15,948 bases of DNA from JAKBCQ01 sp021807585 (GCA_027325115.1 DAHWFG010000480.1:1-15948); one strand, 5' to 3'. Counted from the first letter of the stretch, positions 1 to 7,483 are shown. Notes: generated by a model not told the origin, from the sequence alone. Numbers and translations: made by a program.

Positions 1-449
1 CACGGGAGCTTATGCAAAAATGGAGCGCGGGGGAGCTTCCATCTTGTGCAAAAGTGCTCAAGTCCTTTGATGAGAAACGTGCGCGAGTCGCCCGCGAGCG
101 GTCGGGTGGCGACAAAATAGCTTGCGAGCGAAAAGAAGACGACGAGAGTCGTTACGCTGAACGCGTTGATGAACCGCCGGCTCGGCGCCTCGTGCCAAAA
201 CAGTTGGTTCACGCCGTATGTTTTGCCGACGATTCCATGAATGAGGAAGACGGGCAAAAGGACGAGAAACAATAAAAAGAAATGAGCGCCGGCCATATGG
301 ATCAGCAGGCTCATCAGCGGCCAATAGACGCGAACGAGGATCACAGCCACGATCGCGACCGCCGCGAGCGAGCCGTACGGCGGCTTACGATCGGTCTCGC
401 CGTACCCCTCGCGATCCTCGATGCTCGCCTCGACCGCCTGTGATCTCAT
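1..449 (-). CDS. Partial multi-pass membrane protein of unknown function (N-terminal 149 residues)
   Basis: The reading frame opens with ATG at 449 and stays open to the left edge, so only the N-terminus is present. The start is supported by a purine-rich GAGGGGG stretch about 8 bases upstream. The protein begins with a short charged cytoplasmic segment (residues 1-27). Hydrophobic segments follow at about 28-48, 50-72 and 96-115. After the last helix comes a more polar stretch (ATRPLAGDSRTFLIKGLEHF) that probably begins a soluble domain beyond the window. I recognise no family from this part. Codon use matches the neighbours. It is divergent from the cytochrome c/ThuA gene to its right. The frame also stays open upstream of 449 back to a TGA at 732-734, without any ATG or GTG; a TTG at 468-470 is a less likely alternative start. 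Confidence 0.7.
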   Translation of the reverse strand, partial: MRSQAVEASIEDREGYGETDRKPPYGSLAAVAIVAVILVRVYWPLMSLLIHMAGAHFFLLFLVLLPVFLIHGIVGKTYGVNQLFWHEAPSRRFINAFSVTTLVVFFSLASYFVATRPLAGDSRTFLIKGLEHFCTRWKLPRAPFLHKLP

Positions 450-817
450 TACGACCCCCTCTTGGGACAAGCGGAACGAGGCGCCGTGCTCGCTCTCAGA
501 CGACCCCGGCGGTTCGCCTTCAACGAGTTCGGTCGCACGCGATATCCCATGAGGATCGAAGTCGACATCGACATATCCCTTGTAACGACGGCTCGCGGCC
601 GTACCGCCGAACGAACCGACCGCGCCTCGCGGACAGAGACCTGAGCACGGCGCGTTTCGCCTCGATAAGATAAACCTCCGGCGCGGCCGGCGCGAACTGA
701 TATAAAATGATATGGAATGAACACTTCGCGATCAACCCCCCCGGAGATGCAGACGCGAGCGGATCGCCCGGATTAGACCGCATTCGATGGTAAGCCGCTT
801 CAAGCATCGCAAACATG

Positions 818-845
818 TCTTAATAAATAAATCTTTTAATATGAT
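818..845 (+). promoter_or_regulatory. AT-rich block with a possible -10 box for the cytochrome c/ThuA gene
   Basis: An AT-rich run stands out in high-GC surroundings and ends in TATGAT (840-845), one mismatch from the sigma70 -10 consensus. No good -35 hexamer is visible at the expected distance. If used, transcription would start near 852, just before the inverted repeats at 856-928, and these would lie in the leader RNA. This is a weak call. Confidence 0.25.
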
Positions 846-855
846 GGGTTCGGGT

Positions 856-928
856 GGAAGCGATCGCGGGCTCAGGCGGATGCAAGTTGATGCATGTATC
901 TCGCTTCCGATCGCTCTCGAAGCCCGCG
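856..928 (+). repeat. Two interleaved perfect 8-base inverted repeats in the upstream region
   Basis: GGAAGCGA (856-863) is the exact reverse complement of TCGCTTCC (901-908). CGCGGGCT (865-872) is the exact reverse complement of AGCCCGCG (921-928). The order arm 1, arm 2, arm 1', arm 2' means the two pairings cross, so an RNA could form a pseudoknot or two exclusive hairpins. The element ends about 60 bases before the ATG at 990. It could be a leader RNA structure or overlapping operator half-sites. Its function is unknown. Confidence 0.4.
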
Positions 929-989
929 GATGGTTCATCGGCATTCCAAACGGTAAGATCGATCGGAAATGAACCAGGGGGATCGCGTC

Positions 990-3209
990 ATGATACGAGA
1001 TAAGAAGATTGTGCGGAGCGTCGCCGTATGGATTTGCTTCGGCTTCGGCGGCATGTCGTTCGGCTTCTCATCCGGTTTCGCGGCCGAGGCCGAACCGCGT
1101 GCGGTCCTTGCCTGGCCTGCGGGGCCGCTCGACGTCAAGATCGCGTTCGACCGACCGATCGATGCGAAATCGGTCGAATCGCTTGTCGATCAAACGATCG
1201 AATACCGGGCGGATTCGGCACGGATTGAAGGATCAAAATCGCTCGGCGGTGGATCGAGGGCGAAAACCGATTCGAGCGTCGATCGGCCCGGGAAGTTGCG
1301 GATCGCCGCGGCGCGGGTCGACGACGACGGCAGGACGCTCGTCCTCGCGACCGATCCACATCCGGTCGAGGCGCTCTACGCGGCGAAATTAACCGGGATC
1401 CGTTCCGCGACGGCGAACTCGAAGCCGTTCATCGTGAATCTCGCCTACGATTTATCCGGGGTCGAGGCCGCGTGGGACGACGGGACCGCGGACGCCAAGC
1501 CCGCGTGGACCGCGTGGTGGCCCGACGTCGATCCCGCGGTCGTTAAAAAGCTGACGACGGGATCGATTGAGCACTGCAAAATGTTAGAATATCTTAATCG
1601 AAACGGTCGACTCACGCTCCGGACGTTTGTCAAATTTCCGCGGGGAAAAGCGACGATTCGGATCGAAACGAACAGGCCGATCGAGGCAACGCTCGGATCT
1701 CAGACCTCGGACGCGAGCGGCGATCGATCGACGGTCGAGCTATCGACCGAATCGAACGGAGAAGCGGTGGAGTGGATCACGAGGATCAAAACTTCGTCGC
1801 AAGTAAAGCCGTTGAAATTGTACACGACGTTGCGCGTCGGCGATGATCCGATCGTGCGAACAATATCCCCAAAAATGTTGATTCTTCCGTGGGCGCCCGC
1901 GTCGGTCGCGTCTTCCGCATCGGCGGCGAAGCCGACTTTTTCGCTCGAAGGAGGCGATCCCGGTCGCGGCAAGCTTGTGTTTCAAAGCGAGCAAGCCAAA
2001 TGTTCCAGTTGTCATAAGGTGAGAGGGGAGGGGGGGGCGATCGGACCCGATCTGAGCGATATTGCCGGCAAGGGTTTGGACTCGGTGTTTCGTGAGATCG
2101 CCGAGCCGAGCGCGTCGATTCATCCCGATTTCGTCGCGTATACGGTCGCGAGGCAAGACGGTCGTGTGGCGATGGGAATTGTTCGAGCGCGCGGAGCCGA
2201 TGCGATCCGCGTGATCGATACCAACGCTCAAGAAACGCTGATTCCTCGATCCGATGTCGTCGAATTGAGACCGAGTTCGAGCTCGATCATGCCCGCGGGA
2301 CTGATCGGCGTGATCGGCGAGGACAAAACGCGCGACCTGCTCGCGTTCTTGACGCAAAAGCCCGGCGCTCCGCCGGCGAAGGTTTCTCAAGCCGCGAATC
2401 AACCCTCGGCGGGGGGCAAGCCGAATCGTCCGCCGCGGCGTCGGTCGCTCGACGAGATCGAGGCGATTACGGGTAAACCCGACGCGAATGAATCAATCAA
2501 AGCATCCAAAATTCGACCGATCCAGATTCTTTTTGTTCACGGCAAAAAGGAGTTCGGTCCCGGCGAGCACGAATATCCCGCGTGGGCCGAGGGTTGGCGG
2601 CGCATTGTGACGAAACAGCCGGGGGTCTCGGCGACGACCGTTTTGGATTGGCCGAGCGCCGAACAATGGCGCGGCGCGGACTTGGCGGTCTTCTATTTTT
2701 GGGATCACGATTGGGCGCCGAATCAACTGAGCGATATCGATCGGTTTTTGGCGAAAGGGGGCGGGATCGTCGCGCTCCATTCGAGCATGGTGATCGATCA
2801 GGATCCCAAGGGATTGGCCGACCGGTTCGGGCTGGCTTCATATTCTAAGAAACGCAAATTCCTACATGCGCCGCACCGGGCCGATTTTCCGTCGAATAAT
2901 TCCGACCCGATTATTCATGGATTTAAGCATCTTGATTTGATTGACGAGGCGTATTGGGATATGGCGGGCGATCTTTCCAAGGTTACGGTTTTGGCGAATG
3001 CGATCGAGGACGGATCGGCTCGGCCGGTCGTTTGGAAGCGCGAGGTCGGCGGGGGCCGGGTGTTTTGCACGGTGTTCGGCCATTACGCGTGGACGATGGA
3101 CGATCCGTTGTTTCGAGCGCTTGTATTTCGCGGGATGGCGTGGACCGCTCGTCTTCCGGAGCGAATCTGGGATCCGCTCGTCGCCGACGGCGTTGAACTT
3201 TCCGATTGA
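990..3209 (+). CDS. Secreted cytochrome c / ThuA-like fusion protein
   Basis: The 739-residue protein starts with a signal peptide (residues 1 to about 28, ending near GFAAEA). The ATG at 990 is preferred over the ATG at 969 because AGGGGG lies 8 bases before it. Residues 30-325 look like beta-rich material starting with an Ig-like segment. A covalent haem site CSSCH is at 338-342, followed by GPDLSDI and later SSIMPAGL, where M434 is a likely axial haem ligand. This is the pattern of the putative haem-binding domain family common in Planctomycetes and Verrucomicrobia (TIGR02603-like). After a proline/arginine-rich linker, residues from about 510 to 735 form a ThuA-like (trehalose-utilisation, glutamine-amidotransferase-like fold) domain, with ILFVHGKKE, GGGIVALHSS and the terminal FGHYAWTMDDPLFR block. 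The likely site is the periplasm. The family is linked to carbohydrate use, but the substrate cannot be told. The stop is TGA. Confidence 0.85.
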   Translation: MIRDKKIVRSVAVWICFGFGGMSFGFSSGFAAEAEPRAVLAWPAGPLDVKIAFDRPIDAKSVESLVDQTIEYRADSARIEGSKSLGGGSRAKTDSSVDRPGKLRIAAARVDDDGRTLVLATDPHPVEALYAAKLTGIRSATANSKPFIVNLAYDLSGVEAAWDDGTADAKPAWTAWWPDVDPAVVKKLTTGSIEHCKMLEYLNRNGRLTLRTFVKFPRGKATIRIETNRPIEATLGSQTSDASGDRSTVELSTESNGEAVEWITRIKTSSQVKPLKLYTTLRVGDDPIVRTISPKMLILPWAPASVASSASAAKPTFSLEGGDPGRGKLVFQSEQAKCSSCHKVRGEGGAIGPDLSDIAGKGLDSVFREIAEPSASIHPDFVAYTVARQDGRVAMGIVRARGADAIRVIDTNAQETLIPRSDVVELRPSSSSIMPAGLIGVIGEDKTRDLLAFLTQKPGAPPAKVSQAANQPSAGGKPNRPPRRRSLDEIEAITGKPDANESIKASKIRPIQILFVHGKKEFGPGEHEYPAWAEGWRRIVTKQPGVSATTVLDWPSAEQWRGADLAVFYFWDHDWAPNQLSDIDRFLAKGGGIVALHSSMVIDQDPKGLADRFGLASYSKKRKFLHAPHRADFPSNNSDPIIHGFKHLDLIDEAYWDMAGDLSKVTVLANAIEDGSARPVVWKREVGGGRVFCTVFGHYAWTMDDPLFRALVFRGMAWTARLPERIWDPLVADGVELSD

Positions 3210-3302
3210 GCTTGAACGCGGGAGGGATTGAAGGGGAGGTGGATCCGGCGATCAATCGGAGTTTCGGGAACGACGGATTACATCAGGATTGACGGATTCT
3301 CT

Positions 3303-3320
3303 ATGAATGTGAGCATTCAT
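3303..3320. terminator. Small hairpin between convergent genes, possible bidirectional terminator
   Basis: ATGAATG (3303-3309) and CATTCAT (3314-3320) form a perfect 7-bp stem with a TGAG loop. On the plus strand it is followed by an AT-rich run; on the minus strand it begins 16 bases after the selA stop codon. The stem is AT-rich and no clean U-tract follows, so termination would be weak. It lies in the gap between the ThuA gene and selA, where a shared terminator is expected. The rest of the 127-base gap shows nothing else. Confidence 0.4.
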
Positions 3321-3336
3321 TATATTATTAAGATAT

Positions 3337-4785
3337 TCAAACTTTTATAATATTAAGACAGCGAGCGAGGATTTCTTGATCTTCATGGGGAAAAACCGCG
3401 GCGAGATCCAAGACGATCGAGCCTCGCTCGACGCGGGGTACGATCGCGGGGCGGGCGACGCGGAGGATCCGCGCCAAGGCTTCGACCGATCCGGGAGCGG
3501 CGGTCGGGAAGGGGGGCTCGATGCGCACGGCGCGGCTCGGCAGCGCCTCTTGCGGCACGCTGCCGCCGCCGAGATACGCCTCGGTCGCGATCGCCCCGGC
3601 GTGAAAACCCCCCTCGTTTCGTAGCGATCGGGCGAGCCGCTCGGCGCGATCGGCGAGCGATTCGATTTGCATATTTAAGAATAACCATAAAGGAATATCT
3701 TTGTAAGCGAATGCGGGGTCGAGCGCCGATTTGAGCGTCGCTTCGAGCGCCGCGAGGGTCGTTTTATCGGCGCGGATCGCTCGCATCAAGGGATCGGTAC
3801 GAATGCGATCGACGACGCTTCTTCGTCCCGCGAGGATTCCGCATTGCGGGCCACCTAGAAGTTTATCGCCCGAGAATAAAACGAGATCGGCGCCCGCGGT
3901 GATAGCCGCGGCGGCGGTCGGCTCTCCCGCGACCCGCGGCGGCGAGCCCGGCGCGATCGCTCCCGAGCCGACGTCGTCGACGAATAAGAGCCCGCGCGCA
4001 TGCGCGAGATCGACGAGTTCGCGGATTCCCGGTTGTTCGACGAAGCCTACGATTCGGTAATTGCTCGTATGTACGCGTAATATCAACGCGGTTTCGGGAC
4101 CGATCGCGCGATCGTAATCGCCGATCCTGGTTTTGTTGGTCGTCCCCACTTCTTTGAGCTTGGCGCCCGAGACTTCGAAAATTTCGGGGAGCCGGAACGA
4201 CCCGCCGATCTCGACCAATTGGCCGCGCGATACGATCGCCTCTTTGCCGCACGCGAGCGCCCTCAGTGCGATCACCGTCGCCGCGGCGTTGTTGTTGACG
4301 ACCGCGGCGGCCTCGCACCCGAGGAGATCGCCGATGAGTTTCTCAACATGCGTCGTCCTCGCTCCGCGACGCCCGGAATCCAGGTCGAACTCAAGGTTGG
4401 AATAACCTGAAGCAACTTCGACGATCGCTTCGATCGCCCTCCGGCTTAACGGAGCTCGGCCGAGCCCGGTGTGAAGGAGAATTCCCGTCGCGTTGATCGC
4501 TCGACGCAATCCCGGACCGGCGTGATCGAGTAATTCGAGCGCGCGACGAGCGATCGCGGCGGGGGCGATCGTCGTTCGGTCGATTTGCGCCGACTCGTCT
4601 CCCCGTAACCGCCCGCGCGCCTCGGCGATCGCCTCGCGCACCGCGGCGACGACGGCTTTTTCGCCGACCTCGCACGCACGCTCGACGAGTTCCGGTCGAC
4701 CGATCATCACCCCGACCGCGGGCAAATCGTGGGGCGATATCGGCATTAAAGTTTGCTCATTCTCCTTGTTTTCAAACTTATTCAT
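3337..4785 (-). CDS. selA: L-seryl-tRNA(Sec) selenium transferase (selenocysteine synthase)
   Basis: SelA is a PLP enzyme that converts seryl-tRNA(Sec) to selenocysteinyl-tRNA(Sec) using selenophosphate. The 482-residue product is close to the usual length. NATGILLHTGLGRAPLS near residues 98-115 is the family signature. THVEKLIGDLLGCEAAAVVN, the GTTNKT segment, FVDDVGSGA and SGDKLLGGPQCG follow in order, and K308 in the last motif is the expected PLP lysine. The C-terminus RGSIVLDLAAVFP also fits. The start is ATG 4785 (MNKFENKENEQ), 43 bases after the selB stop. The frame is open further upstream, but only by reading through the end of selB. ATG 4746 (MPISPHDLP) is an alternative start, with AAGGAG 15 bases before it. 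The gene is the second of a two-gene selB-selA operon. It ends in TGA, which must function as a stop here. Confidence 0.95.
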   Translation of the reverse strand: MNKFENKENEQTLMPISPHDLPAVGVMIGRPELVERACEVGEKAVVAAVREAIAEARGRLRGDESAQIDRTTIAPAAIARRALELLDHAGPGLRRAINATGILLHTGLGRAPLSRRAIEAIVEVASGYSNLEFDLDSGRRGARTTHVEKLIGDLLGCEAAAVVNNNAAATVIALRALACGKEAIVSRGQLVEIGGSFRLPEIFEVSGAKLKEVGTTNKTRIGDYDRAIGPETALILRVHTSNYRIVGFVEQPGIRELVDLAHARGLLFVDDVGSGAIAPGSPPRVAGEPTAAAAITAGADLVLFSGDKLLGGPQCGILAGRRSVVDRIRTDPLMRAIRADKTTLAALEATLKSALDPAFAYKDIPLWLFLNMQIESLADRAERLARSLRNEGGFHAGAIATEAYLGGGSVPQEALPSRAVRIEPPFPTAAPGSVEALARILRVARPAIVPRVERGSIVLDLAAVFPHEDQEILARCLNIIKV

Positions 4786-4828
4786 TATATTATCTCGATA
4801 TAGTATTAAATTGATATACAATACGGCG

Positions 4829-6781
4829 TTAAGGTTTTGGAGGATCGGTCGGGATATCGCGGGTTCGAGCGAGACGGCGCGCGTCTCCTTCTCTTTTCGT
4901 GACTCCGATTCGATCGAGGTATTCGCCGATCGGTACGGCGAACTTACGCGTCGTTCCGAGCAGGTCGCGGAGTTCCGACATCGTGATCGTTCCGCCTTCG
5001 GCAAGTCGATCCGTCACGCGTTTGACGAGTTCACCCGCGATCTCAAAATCGAGATAAAGAGAGCCTCCGAGTGGAACGAGTTTTTCCTCTTCAACAAGGA
5101 TGGCGAGGAGTTCGGGAACGACGCTTGAACGGGGTCCCGCGCGTTCGGAGAGGGCATCGAGTTCGGGAGGATTGAAAGCCGACCCGCGATAAAGCTCGAC
5201 GATTTCCTCCATCAGTCGCCGTTCTCCCTGGCTGAGCCTGGGGGTGTGGCCGACGAGCGCGACCGATCGCGGCATCGCGACGACGCGTTTTTGTATGTCG
5301 AGACGATCGATCAAAGCCGAGACGAGTGCTTCGCTTTGAAGGTCGGCGAGCGCCGCCGCCACTTGGTTGCGGGGGATTGTCGATTGCCGAGGTTTGGATG
5401 CGTGTAATCGAGCGATCGCGCGGAGCGTCCGATCTTCCAGATCGGCGACGACTTCGGCGAGAACACGCGACGTGCGTCTGGGACCGGTCGCAAGTTCCAC
5501 AAGCAAGCCCGATTGATCGATTTTGGAAAGGATCGCCGGGATTTCGGCGTTGGGAATTCCCGTGTCGCGAGCGAGAGTCGCCTCGGTCCAGGGATGAATC
5601 GCATAAGCCGAGAGCGCCGCGACGGCTCGCGACAGGGGATCGCGATCCTGCAGGCGGCGAACGCGATCGATCGCGACCGAATCGCGGCGGCGAATCCGCC
5701 GCGCCGCGAGCTGAAGGATGCGGCCTCCTCCGAGCGTCGCGGGGGGGCTTTCCTCGCGGACGACGAAGGGTTCTCCGTGGACCGTGACGATCGGTTCGGC
5801 GAGGAAGAGTTGTCCCAGGGTTGATTCGCCGGGGGCGAGTTCGCGACGGTCGAAGAGCGCGAGCGACGCGGCGACTTCGGCCGATCCGATATGAAGCCGA
5901 TAGCGAGCTCGATGTCGCAGCGGTCGCGGAGCTTCTAAAGAGGCTTGGATATCAATGGAAACGATGCGAGTCGACGTTAAATATCCAGGGGTTGCGAGGA
6001 CATTTCCGCGGACGATTTCGGCGTGCCGGATTCCACCCAGGTTGATCGCGGCGCGCGTTCCGCGGGAAATCGATTCGACGGGACGATCGTGGCGTTGGAT
6101 GCCGCGGACGCGTACCGGGCGATCGAGGGGCCAAACGACGAGTTCATCGCCGACCGCGAGCACACCCGAGGCGACGGTTCCTGTGACGACGGTTCCATGC
6201 CCCTGAACCGAGAACGATCGGTCGACGGCCATCCGAAAGAGCCCGGCGTCGGCGGCGATCGGAGCGTTTTCGCCAAGGGTTTGGAGTGAGCGTTTGAGTT
6301 CGTCGATCCCACGTCCGGTGGTCGCGGCGGTGCGCAAGATGGGCGCGTTCTCAAGAAACGTTCCTCGCACGAGCGATCGAACGTCGTCTTCGACGAGATC
6401 GAGCCACGATTCATCGGCGAGATCGCATTTTGTTAGAACGATCAAACCTCCTTTTAATCCAAGAAGGTTGAGGATTTCGAGGTGTTCACGGGTTTGAGGC
6501 ATGACGGAGTCGTCGGCGGCGACGACCAGCATGGCGAGATCGATTCCAGACGCTCCGGCGAGCATATTGCGGACGAATCGTTCGTGACCCGGGACGTCGA
6601 TCAAAGCGAGGCGTAGATCGCCCAATTCGAGGGCGGCGAAACCGAGGTCGATGGTGATTCCGCGTTCTTTCTCGGCGGGGAGCCGATCGGTGTCGACGCC
6701 GGTCAAGGCGTGGACGAGAGCGGTTTTTCCGTGGTCGATATGACCCGCGGTACCGAGGACGAGATTGCGAATTGGCGCCAT
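4829..6781 (-). CDS. selB: Selenocysteine-specific translation elongation factor SelB
   Basis: SelB is a GTPase that brings selenocysteinyl-tRNA to the ribosome at UGA codons marked by a SECIS hairpin. The product is 650 residues, typical for full-length bacterial SelB. The G1 loop GTAGHIDHGKT is at residues 10-20, switch I is KERGITIDLGF (39-49), G3 is DVPGHE (62-67) and G4 is TKCD (117-120), the TKxD variant usual for SelB. EF-Tu-like beta-barrel domains follow. The C-terminal third carries the winged-helix repeats that bind SECIS RNA, ending in FAVPIGEYLDRIGVTKREGD, a well conserved SelB tail. The ATG at 6781 has no clear ribosome binding site, and its leader holds a CCTCC stretch instead. 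It is first in the minus-strand operon with selA 43 bases downstream, the reverse of the common selA-selB order. The stop is TAA. Confidence 0.96.
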   Translation of the reverse strand: MAPIRNLVLGTAGHIDHGKTALVHALTGVDTDRLPAEKERGITIDLGFAALELGDLRLALIDVPGHERFVRNMLAGASGIDLAMLVVAADDSVMPQTREHLEILNLLGLKGGLIVLTKCDLADESWLDLVEDDVRSLVRGTFLENAPILRTAATTGRGIDELKRSLQTLGENAPIAADAGLFRMAVDRSFSVQGHGTVVTGTVASGVLAVGDELVVWPLDRPVRVRGIQRHDRPVESISRGTRAAINLGGIRHAEIVRGNVLATPGYLTSTRIVSIDIQASLEAPRPLRHRARYRLHIGSAEVAASLALFDRRELAPGESTLGQLFLAEPIVTVHGEPFVVREESPPATLGGGRILQLAARRIRRRDSVAIDRVRRLQDRDPLSRAVAALSAYAIHPWTEATLARDTGIPNAEIPAILSKIDQSGLLVELATGPRRTSRVLAEVVADLEDRTLRAIARLHASKPRQSTIPRNQVAAALADLQSEALVSALIDRLDIQKRVVAMPRSVALVGHTPRLSQGERRLMEEIVELYRGSAFNPPELDALSERAGPRSSVVPELLAILVEEEKLVPLGGSLYLDFEIAGELVKRVTDRLAEGGTITMSELRDLLGTTRKFAVPIGEYLDRIGVTKREGDARRLARTRDIPTDPPKP

Positions 6782-6845
6782 GGCATGAGATTCGCTGTGA
6801 AATTGGCGTCGGTGGAGGAAGCTTATCGGAACGCGTCATCGGACG

Positions 6846-6874
6846 ATTATAGCCGAGACGTCTCGATCGGGCAC
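6846..6874 (-). promoter_or_regulatory. Candidate selB-selA promoter with palindromic operator
   Basis: On the minus strand a perfect TATAAT -10 box lies at 6851-6846. Transcription from it would start about 57 bases upstream of the selB ATG. The -35 position (6869-6874) reads GTGCCC and is poor, as is common for activated or repressed promoters. The spacer contains a perfect 12-base palindrome, CGAGACGTCTCG at 6854-6865, placed where a repressor or activator would bind. The TATAAT match and palindrome are seen; their roles are inferred. Confidence 0.4.
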
Positions 6875-7156
6875 GCTCGTCGGGGTGAAAACTTCGAGGA
6901 GCGTGTCGCGGTTGAGAACCGAACGTCGATGATAGGGGTGGATTCGATCGGCGGCGATTTGGTGTCGCGGAACGCCGGCTTCGCGTTCGTTGGGGGATCA
7001 AGATCAACAAATCTGATTGATTCAAAACATTCCTGGAGGATCGACTCTTGGGAGCGGCTTCGGAATCGTCGTATCTTTTCTCTAAGACGTCACTTGAGCC
7101 GGTATGAATGAAGGGAGGAGGAATCTTGGATTTTGGATGAAGTCGTGGATTCGCGC

Positions 7157-7185
7157 TTGACCGCACCGCGCGCCGCGGCGATACT
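7157..7185 (+). promoter_or_regulatory. Candidate sigma70-type promoter of the exopolysaccharide operon
   Basis: TTGACC (7157-7162) and GATACT (7180-7185) are separated by exactly 17 bases, the optimal spacing. TTGACC differs from the -35 consensus at one position and GATACT from the -10 at two. Transcription would start near 7192 and leave an untranslated leader of about 290 bases before the first gene. No better site is seen closer to 7484. Confidence 0.4.
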
Positions 7186-7300
7186 GCTTAGCGCTTGTTG
7201 GAGTGAAAAACATCGCGGATCGATCGACGTTTGAGAATTCGCAGTTCGTCGATATCAAGCGACGGGCCTCGAAAGTTGGAGTCGATCGGTGGCTTTTCGG

Positions 7301-7321
7301 CCGTGAGGAAGAGTCTCACGG
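7301..7321 (+). repeat. Hairpin 1 in the leader of the exopolysaccharide operon
   Basis: CCGTGAG (7301-7307) and CTCACGG (7315-7321) form a perfect 7-bp stem closed by a GAAGAGT loop. No U-run follows, so it is not a simple intrinsic terminator. It lies about 160 bases before the first gene of the operon. Confidence 0.35.
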
Positions 7322-7430
7322 GGTTGATCGGGGCCGTCCGCGTGGCGGATATTGCGTGGGATCGTCAATAAATCGGCGAGGCGTCACGTCCGTTTTGCGA
7401 CGGCGTAACTGAAGTGAATCGGCGGAGCGA

Positions 7431-7463
7431 CGCGGTCGATTCGGTCCCTGGGACCGAGCCGCG
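7431..7463 (+). repeat. Hairpin 2 directly upstream of the wecA-like gene
   Basis: TCGGTCC (7441-7447), loop CTG and GGACCGA (7451-7457) form a 7-bp stem. An outer 5-bp stem, CGCGG (7431-7435) with CCGCG (7459-7463), extends it across an asymmetric internal loop. The structure ends 20 bases before the ATG at 7484, so it could affect ribosome access. As DNA it could equally be a regulator binding site. Confidence 0.4.
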
Positions 7464-7483
7464 TTTGACGGGGTGGTACGGGG

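Larger units (their letters stand above)
450..968. other. Gene-free region between divergent genes
   Basis: I could support no complete gene in this stretch. Several short open frames exist on both strands, but they are arginine-rich or low in information and look like chance readings of high-GC DNA. The left part (450-730) reads in a protein-like way in the frame of the minus-strand membrane gene. The right part holds an AT-rich block at about 818-845 and the two interleaved inverted repeats at 856-928. It should carry the promoters of both flanking genes. Confidence 0.5.
6782..7483. other. Gene-free region between selB and the exopolysaccharide operon
   Basis: About 700 bases separate two divergent operons. 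A plus-strand open frame from ATG 6785 to 7111 and another from 7203 to 7412 were considered, but their sequences resemble no protein and lack ribosome binding sites. The left end holds the selB promoter. The middle holds a promoter for the rightward operon (7157-7185). The right 280 bases form a long leader with two hairpins (7301-7321 and 7431-7463). No tRNA-Sec was found on either strand. Confidence 0.5.

Noticed and set aside
449..724. 91-residue minus-strand open frame
   Set aside because: Arginine- and serine-rich translation with no domain character; it reads a different frame from the protein-like one.
969..989. Upstream ATG (969) of the cytochrome c/ThuA gene
   Set aside because: It would put charged residues MNQGDRV before the signal peptide and lacks a good ribosome binding site, while ATG 990 has AGGGGG at ideal spacing.
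3383..4675. Several plus- and minus-strand open frames inside selA and selB
   Set aside because: They are antisense or frame-shifted shadows of two well-supported conserved genes and are dominated by Arg, Gly and Ser.
4786..5004. Longer SelA start at 5004
   Set aside because: It would overlap the end of selB by 176 bases, and the added residues (MPKAERSRCRNSATCSERRV and on) resemble no SelA N-terminus; they are the shadow of the conserved SelB tail.
6785..7111. Plus-strand open frame beginning MRFAVKLASVEEAYRN
   Set aside because: It has no ribosome binding site, overlaps the selB promoter region and shows no recognisable features, though codon use is not absurd. Without homologues I do not call it.
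6782..7483. Possible selC (tRNA-Sec) next to selB
   Set aside because: I looked on both strands for a TCA anticodon loop with a stem and a T-arm with the GTTCGA-type loop. Isolated pieces (an ATTCAAA run near 7019, a GATTCGATC run near 6950) lack matching stems. Gaps 450-968 and 3210-3336 gave nothing better.
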